A stretch of DNA of 64,000 bases from Streptomyces paludis (GTDB lineage: Bacteria; Actinomycetota; Actinomycetes; Streptomycetales; Streptomycetaceae), in assembly GCF_003344965.1 (NCBI RefSeq), contig NZ_CP031194.1, positions 7,130,001 through 7,194,000 of the forward strand, read 5' to 3'. Both the position numbers and the translations under genes were made by a program. The first letter of the stretch is position 1. Each line of letters begins with the position of its first letter. Shown in pieces: positions 51,845 to 62,907 of this stretch. The notes beneath the pieces were generated by a model. That model ran no database searches, was not told where the DNA came from, and saw nothing but the letters and a program-made list of their open reading frames with translations.

Positions 51845-54009
51845 CGGTGCCCGAGGCGGCGGGACCGGCGACGGACCCCGACGGCCTGGAGGACAGACTC
51901 AGGCGTTTCGCGACGATCTGGAGCCGGGCGATCTTCCCGGCGACGGCCACGTCCTTGACGCGCCCCGAATTCGAGACACTGCTGCTGCCGCTGGCCCGTG
52001 AGCTGCGGGACGCGCTGCACGCGTACCCCTTCGACACCGCCCCGGCCACCCGGGTCGGCTCCGCCCTCGTGGCGGGACACTGCACCGACCCCGAGGCGCT
52101 CGGCCGTACGCTCGGTGTGATCGACTCCTATCTGGTCCTGTACTGCGGCGCCGACGAGCTGCCGCCCGAGGAGGGCCGGGCCCGCTGCGCCCGCCTCCAG
52201 CACTCCCTGGCCGCCGGCTTCGCCCAGGCGCTGCGCGAACGCACCCTCGCCGAGCAGGAGGCCATCGCCCGCTCCGCGCTCGCCGCGCGCAGCCACGCCG
52301 AGTCCGCGCTGCACGCCACCGAGGCGCGCTTCCACGCCGTGTTCGAGGGCGCCGCCATCGGCATCGGCATCGCCGACCTCGACGGCAAGGTGCTGGAGGT
52401 CAACGACACCCTCACCCAGATGTTCGGCGGCCTCGAACACCATGTGCGCAGCCGGAATGTGAGCGAGTGGGTCCACCCCGAGGACGCGCCCCACGTCTGG
52501 CGGATGTACGGCGAACTGGTGCGCGGGGAGCGGGAGCACTTCCGCGTCGAGAAGGCGTTCTACCGCAACGACGGCACCGTGCTCTGGACCAATCTCACGC
52601 TCTCCCTGCTGCGCGACGCCGAGGGCCGGCCGCAGTACCAGCTGGCGCTGATGGAGGACACCACGGAGCGGCGGCTGCTCCATCTGCGGCTGCGCTACGA
52701 GGCCACCCACGACGCGCTGACCGGACTGCCCAACCGGACCCTGTTCTTCGAGCGCCTGGAGAAGACGCTCTCCGCCGGAGACGGCGCGCGCTTCGGCCTC
52801 TGCTATCTCGACCTCGACGGCTTCAAGGCCATCAACGACAGCCTCGGCCACTCCTCCGGCGACCGGCTCCTGGTCGAGGTCGCCGACCGGCTCCAGAGCT
52901 GCGCCACCGCGTCGGGGGAGATGGTGGCCCGGCTCGGCGGCGACGAGTTCGTCGCGCTGACCAGCGGCCCCGACACCCGGACCGGCGTCTCCGAGCTGGC
53001 CGCCCGGATCCTCGGGGTGCTCGCCGCGCCCATCCGGATCGAGGGCCGCGAGTTCACCGTACGGGGCAGTATCGGCGTCGTGGAGGGCCCCGCGGCGGGC
53101 CGCAGCCCGGCGGAGGTGCTGCGCAGCGCGGACATCACCATGTACCGGGCGAAGGCGGCCGGCGGCAACCGCTTCGAGCTGGCCGACCCGGAGGCGGATG
53201 CCCGCGCCATCACCCGGCACGGGCTGACCACCGCGCTGCCGGCGGCGCTGGAGCGCGGCGAGTTCTTCATCGAGTACCAGCCGCTGGTACGGCTGGACGA
53301 CGGCACCGTGCACGGCGCGGAGGCGCTGGTGCGCTGGTCCCATCCGCAGCACGGCGTCCTCGGCCCCGACCGGTTCATCCCGCTCGCCGAGCACACCGGG
53401 CTGATCGTGCCGCTCGGCCGCTGGGTGCTGGAACAGTCCGTACGGCAGGCCCTGTTCTGGCACCAGCAGCTCCCGGAGGGCTCGACCGGGGCGGCGCCGC
53501 GCGTCAATGTGAACCTGTCGCCCACCCAGCTGCACCACCCGGGGCTGGTCGCCGACACCGTCGAGGTGCTGGAGCGGATCGGCCTGCCGCCGGGCGGGCT
53601 CTGCCTGGAGGTCACCGAGTCGGCGCTGATCGGCGCGGACGAGGACCTGCTCAAGCCGCTGCGCCAGCTCGCGGAGATGGGCGTCGACATCGCGCTGGAC
53701 GACTTCGGCACCGGCTACTCGAATCTGGCGAATCTGCGCCGGCTGCCGCTGAGCGTCCTCAAGCTGGACCGTTCCTTCACCCAGGGGATGCAGCAGCATC
53801 CGGCGGACCCCGTCGATCTGAAGATCGTTGAGGGGATCGTCTCGCTCGCGCACAGCCTTCAGCTGGCCGTGACCGTCGAGGGCGTGGAGACCGGGGCACA
53901 GGCGGACCATCTGCGCCGGCTGGGCTGCGACACCGCGCAGGGCTGGTACTACGCCCGGCCGGGACCGCCCGACCAACTGCACACCCTGCTGCTCGCCGAC
54001 GCGGTCTGA
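51841..54009 (+). CDS. PAS-GGDEF-EAL cyclic-di-GMP signalling protein
   Basis: Protein of 722 aa that may both make and degrade c-di-GMP. An N-terminal helical region (about 1-150) precedes a PAS domain with PAC (about 155-280). A GGDEF domain follows, with an intact RLGGDEF site near residue 366. The EAL domain begins near 450, with its EAL signature in GAEALVRW (about 494); metal and catalytic segments DDFGTGYSN and VEGVETGAQ are intact. Both activities look possible. There is no membrane helix. In Streptomyces c-di-GMP holds BldD active and delays development. Confidence 0.92.
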   Translation: MTVPEAAGPATDPDGLEDRLRRFATIWSRAIFPATATSLTRPEFETLLLPLARELRDALHAYPFDTAPATRVGSALVAGHCTDPEALGRTLGVIDSYLVLYCGADELPPEEGRARCARLQHSLAAGFAQALRERTLAEQEAIARSALAARSHAESALHATEARFHAVFEGAAIGIGIADLDGKVLEVNDTLTQMFGGLEHHVRSRNVSEWVHPEDAPHVWRMYGELVRGEREHFRVEKAFYRNDGTVLWTNLTLSLLRDAEGRPQYQLALMEDTTERRLLHLRLRYEATHDALTGLPNRTLFFERLEKTLSAGDGARFGLCYLDLDGFKAINDSLGHSSGDRLLVEVADRLQSCATASGEMVARLGGDEFVALTSGPDTRTGVSELAARILGVLAAPIRIEGREFTVRGSIGVVEGPAAGRSPAEVLRSADITMYRAKAAGGNRFELADPEADARAITRHGLTTALPAALERGEFFIEYQPLVRLDDGTVHGAEALVRWSHPQHGVLGPDRFIPLAEHTGLIVPLGRWVLEQSVRQALFWHQQLPEGSTGAAPRVNVNLSPTQLHHPGLVADTVEVLERIGLPPGGLCLEVTESALIGADEDLLKPLRQLAEMGVDIALDDFGTGYSNLANLRRLPLSVLKLDRSFTQGMQQHPADPVDLKIVEGIVSLAHSLQLAVTVEGVETGAQADHLRRLGCDTAQGWYYARPGPPDQLHTLLLADAV

Positions 54010-54013
54010 CGCT

Positions 54014-54085
54014 CCCGCCGCACCCGTCCGCCACACCCGCCGCACCCGTCCACCGCCGCACCTGGCTGCCGCACCCGCCGCACCT
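54014..54085. repeat. Short direct repeats between convergent genes
   Basis: CCCGCCGCACCCGTCC occurs twice with a 22-bp period (54014 and 54036), followed by degenerate CGCCGCACC copies. No terminator-like stem is seen in this gap. Confidence 0.5.
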
Positions 54086-54088
54086 GCT

Positions 54089-55009
54089 CTACCGCCCCGG
54101 CCGGGCGGCGTGCTCCGCCCGGCCGTCGCCGGGGTACCGCGTGGCCAGCAGCACCCGCTGCAACTCCCGGGCGGCGCGCGGCGGGGCGACATCGCTGCGG
54201 TGCGCGAGCGCGATCGTACGGCGCAGTCCCGGCCGGGCGAGCGCCGTCACCCGCAGCCCCGGGGCGCGCGCCGCGACCATGCTGGGCACGACGGCCAGGC
54301 CCAGCCCGGCCCGTACGAAGCCCAGTACGGCGTCCATCTCGCCGCCCTCCACGGTGAACGACGGCTCGAACCCCTCGGCGCGGCAGGCGGCCACGGTCAG
54401 CTCCCGCAGGTCGTAGCCGTGCCGGAACATCACCAGCGGCTCGCCCGCCAGATCGGCGATCCGGACCGGTCGGCGGGGGGCCGGGCCGGCGGCCGAGGAG
54501 ACCACGACGAGATCCTCGTGGAGCAGCTCGACCGTGGTCAGCGCGGGCGACGCGGCGGGCAGGGGCATCACCACCAGCGCCAGGTCCAGCGCTCCGCGCG
54601 CCAGCTCCCGCACCAGGTCGTGGGAGCCGCTCTCCTCGATGAGCAGCTCGATGCCCGGATGCAGATCGTGGAAGGCGCGCAGTACCTCGGGCAGCAGCCC
54701 CGTGCACAGGCTCGGCGGCGCCCCGAGCCGCACCCGGCCGCGCCGCAGCTGGACCAGCTCCTGCACCTCGACCCGCGCCGTCTCGGCGTCGGCGAGGATG
54801 CGCCGGGCGAGCGGGAGGAGCGCCTCGCCCGCGTCCGTGGGCGCGACATTGCCCCGGGCGCGGCTGAACAGCTCGGCGCCCAGCTCCTTCTCCAGCGCCC
54901 GGATCTGCTGGGAGAGCGAGGGCTGCGAGACATGGACCCGCTCGGCCGCGCGGGTGAAGTGCCGGGTCTCGGCTACGGCCACGAAGTACAGAAGCTGCTG
55001 GAACTGCAT
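54089..55009 (-). CDS. LysR-family regulator divergent from sdhCAB
   Basis: DNA-binding regulator of 306 aa. The N-terminal winged helix (about 1-60; MQFQQLLYFVAVAETRHFTRAAERVHVSQPSL) is followed by the periplasmic-binding-like effector domain. The start is placed at ATG 55009, which gives the canonical LysR N-terminus; ATG 55018 is the alternative. A 7-bp inverted repeat with 12-nt spacer (55020-55045) lies just upstream and towards the sdh promoter, so it probably regulates both itself and sdhCAB. Confidence 0.88.
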   Translation of the reverse strand: MQFQQLLYFVAVAETRHFTRAAERVHVSQPSLSQQIRALEKELGAELFSRARGNVAPTDAGEALLPLARRILADAETARVEVQELVQLRRGRVRLGAPPSLCTGLLPEVLRAFHDLHPGIELLIEESGSHDLVRELARGALDLALVVMPLPAASPALTTVELLHEDLVVVSSAAGPAPRRPVRIADLAGEPLVMFRHGYDLRELTVAACRAEGFEPSFTVEGGEMDAVLGFVRAGLGLAVVPSMVAARAPGLRVTALARPGLRRTIALAHRSDVAPPRAARELQRVLLATRYPGDGRAEHAARPGR

Positions 55010-55019
55010 TCCGCCCATG

Positions 55020-55045
55020 ATAGTCCGACGATAGGCGTGGACTAT
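55020..55045. promoter_or_regulatory. LysR-type operator between regulator and sdhC
   Basis: ATAGTCC, 12 nt, GGACTAT. The arms are perfectly complementary and the spacing fits a LysR dimer site. It lies upstream of the sdhC promoter (-35 at 55067) and next to the regulator start. Confidence 0.65.
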
Positions 55046-55066
55046 GGAGATCAGCCGGACCATGTC

Positions 55067-55096
55067 TTGGACCTCTGGCTTCCGGCGGCCTAGCGT
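55067..55096 (+). promoter_or_regulatory. sdhC promoter, probably giving a leaderless mRNA
   Basis: TTGGAC (55067-55072), an 18-nt spacer and TAGCGT (55091-55096). The ATG of sdhC is seven nt after the -10, and no ribosome-binding site is present. Confidence 0.6.
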
Positions 55097-55103
55097 GCTG
55101 TGC

Positions 55104-55865
55104 ATGGCTCTGGGAACGGACCGAAAACAAGTGGACCGAAAACCGGCGGACCCCGGACGGGCGGCGCGCGGACGCACGGCGCGGCGGCCGTCGCTCGTAC
55201 GGATCCTCTGGACCTCCACGATCGGCAAGAAGACGGTCATGGCCGTCAGCGGCCTGATCATGCTCGGCTATCTCGTCGCGCACATGCTCGGCAACCTCAA
55301 GATCTTCTTCGGTCCGGCGGAGTTCAACGGCTACGCCCACTGGCTGCGGACCCTGGGCGAGCCCGTCCTGCACCACGAATGGGCGCTCTGGCTCGTCCGG
55401 TTCGTCCTTGTCGCCGCCGTCGTCGCGCACGCGGTCTGCGCGTACCAGCTCAGCCGGCGCGACCTCGCCGCCCGCCCGACCGGATACGCGCACAAGCGCC
55501 GCCGCGCGAGCTACGCGACCCGCACCATGCGCTGGGGCGGCGTCATCCTCGCCCTTTTCATCGTCTGGCACATCCTCGACCTGACGACCGGCACCGTCCA
55601 CTCCGGCGGCTTCCAGCCCGGCCACCCGTACCAGAACGTCATCGACACCTTCTCCACCTGGTACGGCAACACCATCTACCTCGTCGCGATGCTCGCCCTC
55701 GGACTCCACATCCGGCACGGCTTCTGGAGCGCCGCCCAGACCCTCGGCGTCGGCAGCGCCACCCGCGAGCGGCTGCTGCGTGCCACGGCCGATCTGCTGG
55801 CCCTCGCCCTGACCGCCGGCTTCGTCGCCGTACCCGTCGCCGTCATGACCGGAGTGGTGAGCTGA
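55104..55865 (+). CDS. sdhC: Succinate dehydrogenase cytochrome b subunit
   Basis: Integral membrane haem subunit of 253 aa with five hydrophobic helices, as in the B-type succinate:menaquinone oxidoreductases. Histidine-bearing helices include [33 protein letters not shown] and [13 protein letters not shown], which can supply haem ligands. The first 30 residues are basic and cytoplasmic. ATG 55104 is chosen because of the upstream leaderless-type promoter; an in-frame ATG at 55044 lies in the LysR operator. Followed after one base by sdhA. Confidence 0.9.
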   Translation: MALGTDRKQVDRKPADPGRAARGRTARRPSLVRILWTSTIGKKTVMAVSGLIMLGYLVAHMLGNLKIFFGPAEFNGYAHWLRTLGEPVLHHEWALWLVRFVLVAAVVAHAVCAYQLSRRDLAARPTGYAHKRRRASYATRTMRWGGVILALFIVWHILDLTTGTVHSGGFQPGHPYQNVIDTFSTWYGNTIYLVAMLALGLHIRHGFWSAAQTLGVGSATRERLLRATADLLALALTAGFVAVPVAVMTGVVS

Positions 55866-55866
55866 C

Positions 55867-57827
<1,961 letters not shown>

Positions 57828-57831
<4 letters not shown>

Positions 57832-58574
57832 GGCTCACCCTGCGTGTCTGGCGCCAGCCCGACGCCCACGCCCCCGGCGCCATGGTCACCTACCCGCTCG
57901 ACGGCATCTCCGAGGACATGTCGTTCCTGGAGATGCTCGACACCCTCAACGAGGAGCTGATCCTCCGGGGCGACGAGCCGGTCGCCTTCGACCACGACTG
58001 CCGCGAAGGCATCTGCGGCGCCTGCGGGGTCGTCATCAACGGCGACGCCCACGGACCCGAGCGCACCACCACCTGCCAGCTCCACATGCGGCACTTCACC
58101 GACGGCGACACCATCGATGTCGAGCCCTGGCGGGCCGGGGCCTTCCCCGTCGTCAAGGACCTGGTCGTGGACCGCTCCGCCTTCGACCGGATCATCGGCT
58201 CCGGCGGCTACATCACGGCCCCGACCGGCGCCGCCCCCGAGGCACACGCCACCCCCGTACCCAAACCCGACGCCGACTCCGCCTTCGAACACGCCGAGTG
58301 CATCGGCTGCGGCGCCTGCGTCGCGGCCTGCCCCAACGGCTCCGCGATGCTCTTCACCTCGGCGAAGATCAACCATCTCAACGTACTGCCGCAGGGCGCG
58401 CCGGAGCGCGAGACCCGGGTGCTCGACATGGTCGCGACGATGGACGAGGAGGGCTTCGGCGGCTGCACCCTCGCCGGCGAGTGCGCCACCGCCTGCCCGA
58501 AGGGCATCCCGCTGCCGTCGATCGCGGCGATGAACAAGGAGTGGCTGCGCGCGGCCCGCAGAACCACGCGGTAG
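57828..58574 (+). CDS. sdhB: Succinate dehydrogenase iron-sulfur subunit
   Basis: Electron-transfer subunit of 248 aa. The [2Fe-2S] ligands are in [16 protein letters not shown] with a later Cys in TTTCQLH. The [4Fe-4S]/[3Fe-4S] ligands are in [15 protein letters not shown] and [10 protein letters not shown]. It completes the sdhCAB operon and passes electrons from the flavoprotein to quinone in SdhC. ATG overlaps the sdhA stop. The operon ends 15 nt from a convergent luciferase-like gene without an obvious terminator. Confidence 0.95.
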
Positions 58575-58589
58575 CAGGGAAAAGGGCGG

Positions 58590-59600
58590 TCAGGGGCGGG
58601 GCGTCAGGAGGGCGGCCAGCCGGCGGTACGAGTCGAGCAGCGCCGCGCGGTCGTACGTACTCGTCGTCACCAGGAACTCGTCCGCCCCGCTGCGCCCCAG
58701 CAGCTTCTCCAGCCCCGCCGCCACCTCCTCGCCGGTGCCGTACAGCCGGCCGCGCGCCGCCTCCTCGAACAGGGTCCGCTGCCGCCCGGTCATCTCCGCG
58801 ACCGGCGGCACGGACTCCGGGGGCACGAGCGGCGGGAACACCCCCCGGGTGCGCGAGTACGCGGTGGCCCACGCCTCCGGGAGCAGCAGCCGGCGCGCCT
58901 CCTCCGCCGTGGCGGCGACCGCGACCGTACCGGACACCACGACGTACGGCCGCGGGTGGGAGCCGGAGGGGCGGAAGTCCGCGCGGTACGCGTCGATCGC
59001 CCGCAGCATCTCCTCCTCGCCGCGTACCGGCGCGATCACCAGCGGCAGCCCCGCCTCGGCCGCGACCCGGGCGCCCTTCCCGGTGGCGAGGACGAACGCG
59101 GGCACCCGCAGCCCCTCGGTGGGGCGGGCACGCACCCCGGGGCGGCGGCCGGGGCCGCCGGTGAAGTAGCCGAGCAGCTCCGCGAGCTGCCCGGGGAAGT
59201 CGTCGGCGTCCCGCTTGTCCCGGCCGAGGGCGGCGCGTATCCCGTCGGTGAACCCCACGGAACGGCCGAGGCCCATGTCGATCCGGCCCGGGAAGAGCGA
59301 CTCCAGCACACCGAACTGCTCGGCGATCACCAGTGGCCGGTGGTTGGGCAGCATGACCCCGCCCGTGCCGACCCGGATCGTCGAGGTCGCGGCCGCGACG
59401 GCCGCCGCGAGCACCGTCGGCGCGGATCCGGCGATACCCGGCACACCGTGGTGCTCCGAGACCCAGAAGCGGTGGTAGCCGAGCGCCTCGATCCGCCGGG
59501 CGAGGTCCACGGTGTCGCGCAGCGCCCCGGGGGCGTTGTGCCCCCGCCGGACATGGGAACGGTCGAGTACGGAGAAGCGGGTGGTCGCGAGGGTGGTCAC
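58590..59600 (-). CDS. Luciferase-like (LLM class) flavin-dependent oxidoreductase
   Basis: Cytoplasmic TIM-barrel flavoprotein of 336 aa using FMN or F420. The N-terminal LARRIEALGYHRFWVSEHHGVPGIAGSAP is typical of the MsnO8-like subgroup, followed by TIRVGTGGVMLPNHRPLVIAEQ and GLGRSVGFTDG. The substrate is unknown. GTG 59600 has AAGAGG just upstream. Convergent with sdhB and co-directional with the dodecin gene 69 nt upstream. Confidence 0.88.
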   Translation of the reverse strand: MTTLATTRFSVLDRSHVRRGHNAPGALRDTVDLARRIEALGYHRFWVSEHHGVPGIAGSAPTVLAAAVAAATSTIRVGTGGVMLPNHRPLVIAEQFGVLESLFPGRIDMGLGRSVGFTDGIRAALGRDKRDADDFPGQLAELLGYFTGGPGRRPGVRARPTEGLRVPAFVLATGKGARVAAEAGLPLVIAPVRGEEEMLRAIDAYRADFRPSGSHPRPYVVVSGTVAVAATAEEARRLLLPEAWATAYSRTRGVFPPLVPPESVPPVAEMTGRQRTLFEEAARGRLYGTGEEVAAGLEKLLGRSGADEFLVTTSTYDRAALLDSYRRLAALLTPRP

Positions 59601-59669
59601 AGCCTCTTCAACAACACGCCGGCCACGGGATTCCCGGCCGCCGGAGCGCGGCCCGTCGTGCCGCCCGCC

Positions 59670-59885
59670 TCACAGCTCGTCGTCGAGGCGGAAGCCCACC
59701 TTCATACCGACCTGGTAGTGCTCGATGTCGCCGTCCACGATATGGCCGCGGACCTCGGTCACCTGGAACCAGTCCAGTCCGCGCAGGGTCCGGGCCGCGC
59801 GGGCCACGCCATTGCGGATGGCGTCGTCGACGCCCTCGTGGGAGGTGCCGACGATCTCGGTGACCCGGTAGGTGTGGTGGGACAT
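59670..59885 (-). CDS. Dodecin
   Basis: Small flavin-binding protein of 71 aa that assembles into a dodecameric hollow sphere storing FMN/FAD or riboflavin. The family sequence is complete: YRVTEIVGTSHEGVDDAI, then ARTLRGLDWFQVTEVRGHI with the flavin-stacking Trp, and YQVGMKVGFRLDD at the end. GAGGAG about nine nt upstream of ATG. Its neighbour is a flavin-dependent oxidoreductase on the same strand, and sdhA is close by. Confidence 0.92.
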   Translation of the reverse strand: MSHHTYRVTEIVGTSHEGVDDAIRNGVARAARTLRGLDWFQVTEVRGHIVDGDIEHYQVGMKVGFRLDDEL

Positions 59886-60209
59886 GGGGCGCTCTCCTCT
59901 GCGTGTCGGCACGCCGGTCCGAACCCCGCGCGCCGGGCGTGTCGCGGTGTCACTCCACCGTGCCCCACGGCGCGCCGCGGCGCGAGACGAGACGGCGGGA
60001 GACGGGTCGGGAGACGGGGAGAGGAGACGGGGAAGGACGGGGAAGGGGGACGGAGAACGGGTCCGCGCCCGGCATTCAGCCGTCCCACATCCGGACTCCT
60101 CCGTGCGGTCATGTCGAATCCAGCCGGTCACGGAAGAAACGAGGTGCCGGGCCGGCGTGTGAGCGGCGGACCCGGCGCACCGCCCGTCCCCACGGCACAG
60201 GAGTCCGTC
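59886..60209. other. Intergenic region with polypurine tract
   Basis: No gene is supported in these 324 bases between divergent genes. From 59985 to 60062 the plus strand is almost all G and A with repeated GAGACGGG and GGGGAAGG units, a strand-asymmetric tract that could form unusual structure. No promoter is clear. Confidence 0.5.
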
Positions 60210-61091
60210 ATGTCCGTCATGCCTGCTCTCGCTCCCGCTCCCGTTCTCACGCCCGCTCCCGCCCCGGTCCGCGTGCCCGCGCCCGCCCCCGCCACGGCCG
60301 CAGCCGCTTCCGAGACGCGTTACGTCGTCTCCCTCGCCCGTACCGAGGACGACGTACGCGCCGCGCAGCGCCTGCGCCACCTCGTCTTCGCCGGGGAGAT
60401 GGGCGCCCGGCTCGACGGTCCTGAGCCCGGTCTGGACGGCGACGCGTTCGACGCCTACTGCGACCACCTGCTGGTCCGCGAGGCGACCGGCGGCGAGGTC
60501 GTCGGCACCTACCGGCTGCTGCCGCCCGAGCGGGCCAGGGCCGCCGGACGGCTCTACTCCGACGGCGAGTTCGACCTCTCCCGGCTCGACCCGATCCGCT
60601 CCGACCTGGTCGAGGTCGGCCGCTCCTGCGTCCACCCCCACCACCGCACCGGCGGTGTGATCGCGCTGATCTGGGCCGGACTCGCCCGCTACATGACCAC
60701 CAGCGGGCACGAGTGGCTGGCGGGCTGCTGCTCCGTGCCGCTCGCGGACGGCGGCGCGCTCGCCGCCGCCACCTGGAACACCGTCAAGGAGAAGCACCTC
60801 GCGCCCGAGGCGCAGTGGGTGACCCCGCACCGCCTCTGGACCCCGGGCCCCGAGGCCGTCGCGGCGGCCGCCGCCCCCACCGAGCTGCCCGCGCTGCTCC
60901 GCGGCTATCTGCGGCTCGGCGCCCGGGTCTGCGGCGCGCCCGCGCACGACCCCGAGTTCGGCGTGGCCGACCTCTACGTCCTGCTGTCGATGCGCCGCGT
61001 CAACCCCCGCTACCTGCGCCACTTCCTCTCGCTGGCCCCGGCGGCCCCGGCCGCGCCGGTGTCCGCCGCGCTCCCCGCGACCGCGGCATGA
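60210..61091 (+). CDS. olsB: OlsB-like GNAT N-acyltransferase (ornithine lipid synthesis)
   Basis: Cytoplasmic protein of 293 aa with a Pro/Ala-rich N-terminal 40 residues and an acyltransferase domain of the OlsB/autoinducer-synthase-like fold: AQRLRHLVFAGEMGARL, GEVVGTYRLLPPE, EVGRSCVHPHHRTGGVIALIW. OlsB transfers a 3-hydroxyacyl chain to ornithine, making lyso-ornithine lipid. ACAGGAG six nt before ATG 60210. It overlaps a PlsC-type acyltransferase by ATGA, the expected second enzyme (OlsA). From memory the S. coelicolor counterpart is SCO0921. Confidence 0.85.
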   Translation: MSVMPALAPAPVLTPAPAPVRVPAPAPATAAAASETRYVVSLARTEDDVRAAQRLRHLVFAGEMGARLDGPEPGLDGDAFDAYCDHLLVREATGGEVVGTYRLLPPERARAAGRLYSDGEFDLSRLDPIRSDLVEVGRSCVHPHHRTGGVIALIWAGLARYMTTSGHEWLAGCCSVPLADGGALAAATWNTVKEKHLAPEAQWVTPHRLWTPGPEAVAAAAAPTELPALLRGYLRLGARVCGAPAHDPEFGVADLYVLLSMRRVNPRYLRHFLSLAPAAPAAPVSAALPATAA

Positions 61092-62050
61092 CCGGCTGGC
61101 TGCCCACCGCGCCCTGCACCCCGGGCGGCTGCGCCGGCCACCCCGGCCCGGCCACCGGGCCGCCGGCCGCCGCCGTCCGGCTGGTGGCGGCGATCCTCCT
61201 CGTGGCGGCCGGGGCGCTGCTCACGCCCCTCCTCGCGCCGCTGCCCGCCGCGCTGCGGCACCGGCTGACCCGGCGCTGGGCCCGTACCGTACTGAGCGCC
61301 TTCGGTGTGCGCGTCACGGTACGGGCCGCCGGGCCGGCGGCCCCCGTGGAGCCCGGCACCGGGGCGCTCGTCGTCGCCAACCACATCTCGTGGCTGGACA
61401 TCCCGCTGCTGGCCTGCGTGTTCCCCGGGCGGGTGCTCGCCAAGAGCGAGATACGGGGCTGGCCGGTCATCGGCGCGCTCGTGGCCCGGGGCGGCACGCT
61501 CTTCGTGGAGCGCGAGCGGCTGCGCGCGCTGCCCGGCACCGTACGCACCCTCGCGACCGCCCTCGGCGCGGGCTCGCACGTGGTGGTCTTCCCCGAGGGC
61601 TGCACCTGGTGCGGCCGGGACCAGGGCCCGTTCACCGGCGCCGTTTTCCAGGCGGCGCTGGACGCGGGCGCGCCCGTACAGCCCGTACGGATCGCCTACC
61701 GCGCGCCGGACGGCTCGCTCTCGGGCGCGCCCGCGTACGTCGGGGACGGCACCCTGCCCGCCTCGCTCTGGCGGGTGGCGGCGGCCGGCGGGCTCACGGC
61801 GGAGATCATGGTCCTGCCGCCGATCCCCGCCGGCCGCCACACCGACCGCCGTTCACTGGCTGGCGCCGCCCGGTCGGCCGTCGTCGTCCGGGGCGTCCGG
61901 GAGCCCGTCCGTACGGCCACGGCGGCGCCCGAGCCGCCCCTGGTTCACACCGCCGTCGCGAGCGACAGCGCGAACCGTCCCTCGCCGTCCGTCCACCAGT
62001 GCCTCAACTCCATCCCGGCGCAGCCCAGTTCCGTCCGTACCCGCTCCTGA
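61088..62050 (+). CDS. Lysophospholipid/ornithine-lipid acyltransferase, PlsC/OlsA-like
   Basis: Membrane-associated acyltransferase of 320 aa with a hydrophobic N-terminal helix (about 28-55). The PlsC motifs are visible: NHISWLDIPLL (H-x4-D catalytic), GGTLFVERER and VFPEGCTW. It should acylate the hydroxyl of the lyso-lipid made by the upstream OlsB-like enzyme. The C-terminal 35 residues are low-complexity and antisense to egtD, with a 106-nt tail-to-tail overlap. Confidence 0.85.
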   Translation: MTGWLPTAPCTPGGCAGHPGPATGPPAAAVRLVAAILLVAAGALLTPLLAPLPAALRHRLTRRWARTVLSAFGVRVTVRAAGPAAPVEPGTGALVVANHISWLDIPLLACVFPGRVLAKSEIRGWPVIGALVARGGTLFVERERLRALPGTVRTLATALGAGSHVVVFPEGCTWCGRDQGPFTGAVFQAALDAGAPVQPVRIAYRAPDGSLSGAPAYVGDGTLPASLWRVAAAGGLTAEIMVLPPIPAGRHTDRRSLAGAARSAVVVRGVREPVRTATAAPEPPLVHTAVASDSANRPSPSVHQCLNSIPAQPSSVRTRS

Positions 62051-62907
62051 CGGAACTTCGCCGACACCTCCGTCCGTACCTCCTCACCCGCCGCGAAGTG
62101 CACCACCAGATCCAGTTCCGGGATCTTCACGGTCAGCGCCCGGCGCGCCCGCAGCCGCATCTCGATCCACTCCTCCTCCCGGTCCCAGCGGGCCACATGG
62201 CCGAAGTCGGCGGGGTCGAAGTCCGCCCCCAGCTCGCGGTTGATGACACTGAGCACGTTCTTGTTGAACGCGGCCGTCACCCCGGCCGTGTCGTCGTACG
62301 CCCTGACCAGCACGGACTCGTCCTTGACCAGATCCGTACCGAGAAGCAGCGCGTCCCCGGGCGCCAGCAGCGCCCGGACCGACGCCAGGAACACCGCGCG
62401 CTCCGGCGGGAGCAGATTGCCGATCGTGCCGCCGAGGAACGCGACCAGCCGGGGGCCCGGGGTGGCGGGCAGATCGAGCGCCGCGGTGAAATCGGCGAGC
62501 AGCGCGTGCACCCGCAGCCCGGGCCGCTCGGCGAGCAGCGCCCCGGCGGCACCGCGCAGCGCGCTCTCGCTCACATCGACCGGTACGTACAGCTCCAGAC
62601 CGGTCAGTTCGTCCAGCAGATGACGGGTCTTGTCGGACGATCCCGACCCCAGCTCGATCAGGGTGCGTGCCCCGCTCGCCGCCGCGATCTCCGGGGAGCG
62701 CGTCAGCAGGATCTCCCGCTCGGCGCGGGTCGGGTAGTACTCGGGCAGTGCGGTGATCTCGTCGAACAGCTCGCTGCCCCGGGCGTCGTAGAACCACTTG
62801 GGAGGGAGCGTCTTCGGTCCGCGGGTCAGCCCCTGGAGCACATCGGCGCGCAGCGCGGCCTCCGTGGCGTGCTCGGGGAGGGTGCGGGTCAGCTGGAACG
62901 GGCTCAC
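61945..62907 (-). CDS. egtD: L-histidine N-alpha-methyltransferase
   Basis: Cytoplasmic SAM-dependent enzyme of 320 aa that trimethylates histidine to hercynine, the first step of ergothioneine synthesis. LPPKWFYDARGSELFDEITALPEYYPTR near residue 35-60 is the EgtD signature. The SAM site is ELGSGSSDKTRHLL, and LGGTIGNLLP follows. Length is exact for the family. The GTG start overlaps the egtC stop by four bases. No egtE gene follows here; the convergent neighbour is the acyltransferase. Confidence 0.95.
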   Translation of the reverse strand: MSPFQLTRTLPEHATEAALRADVLQGLTRGPKTLPPKWFYDARGSELFDEITALPEYYPTRAEREILLTRSPEIAAASGARTLIELGSGSSDKTRHLLDELTGLELYVPVDVSESALRGAAGALLAERPGLRVHALLADFTAALDLPATPGPRLVAFLGGTIGNLLPPERAVFLASVRALLAPGDALLLGTDLVKDESVLVRAYDDTAGVTAAFNKNVLSVINRELGADFDPADFGHVARWDREEEWIEMRLRARRALTVKIPELDLVVHFAAGEEVRTEVSAKFRQERVRTELGCAGMELRHWWTDGEGRFALSLATAV

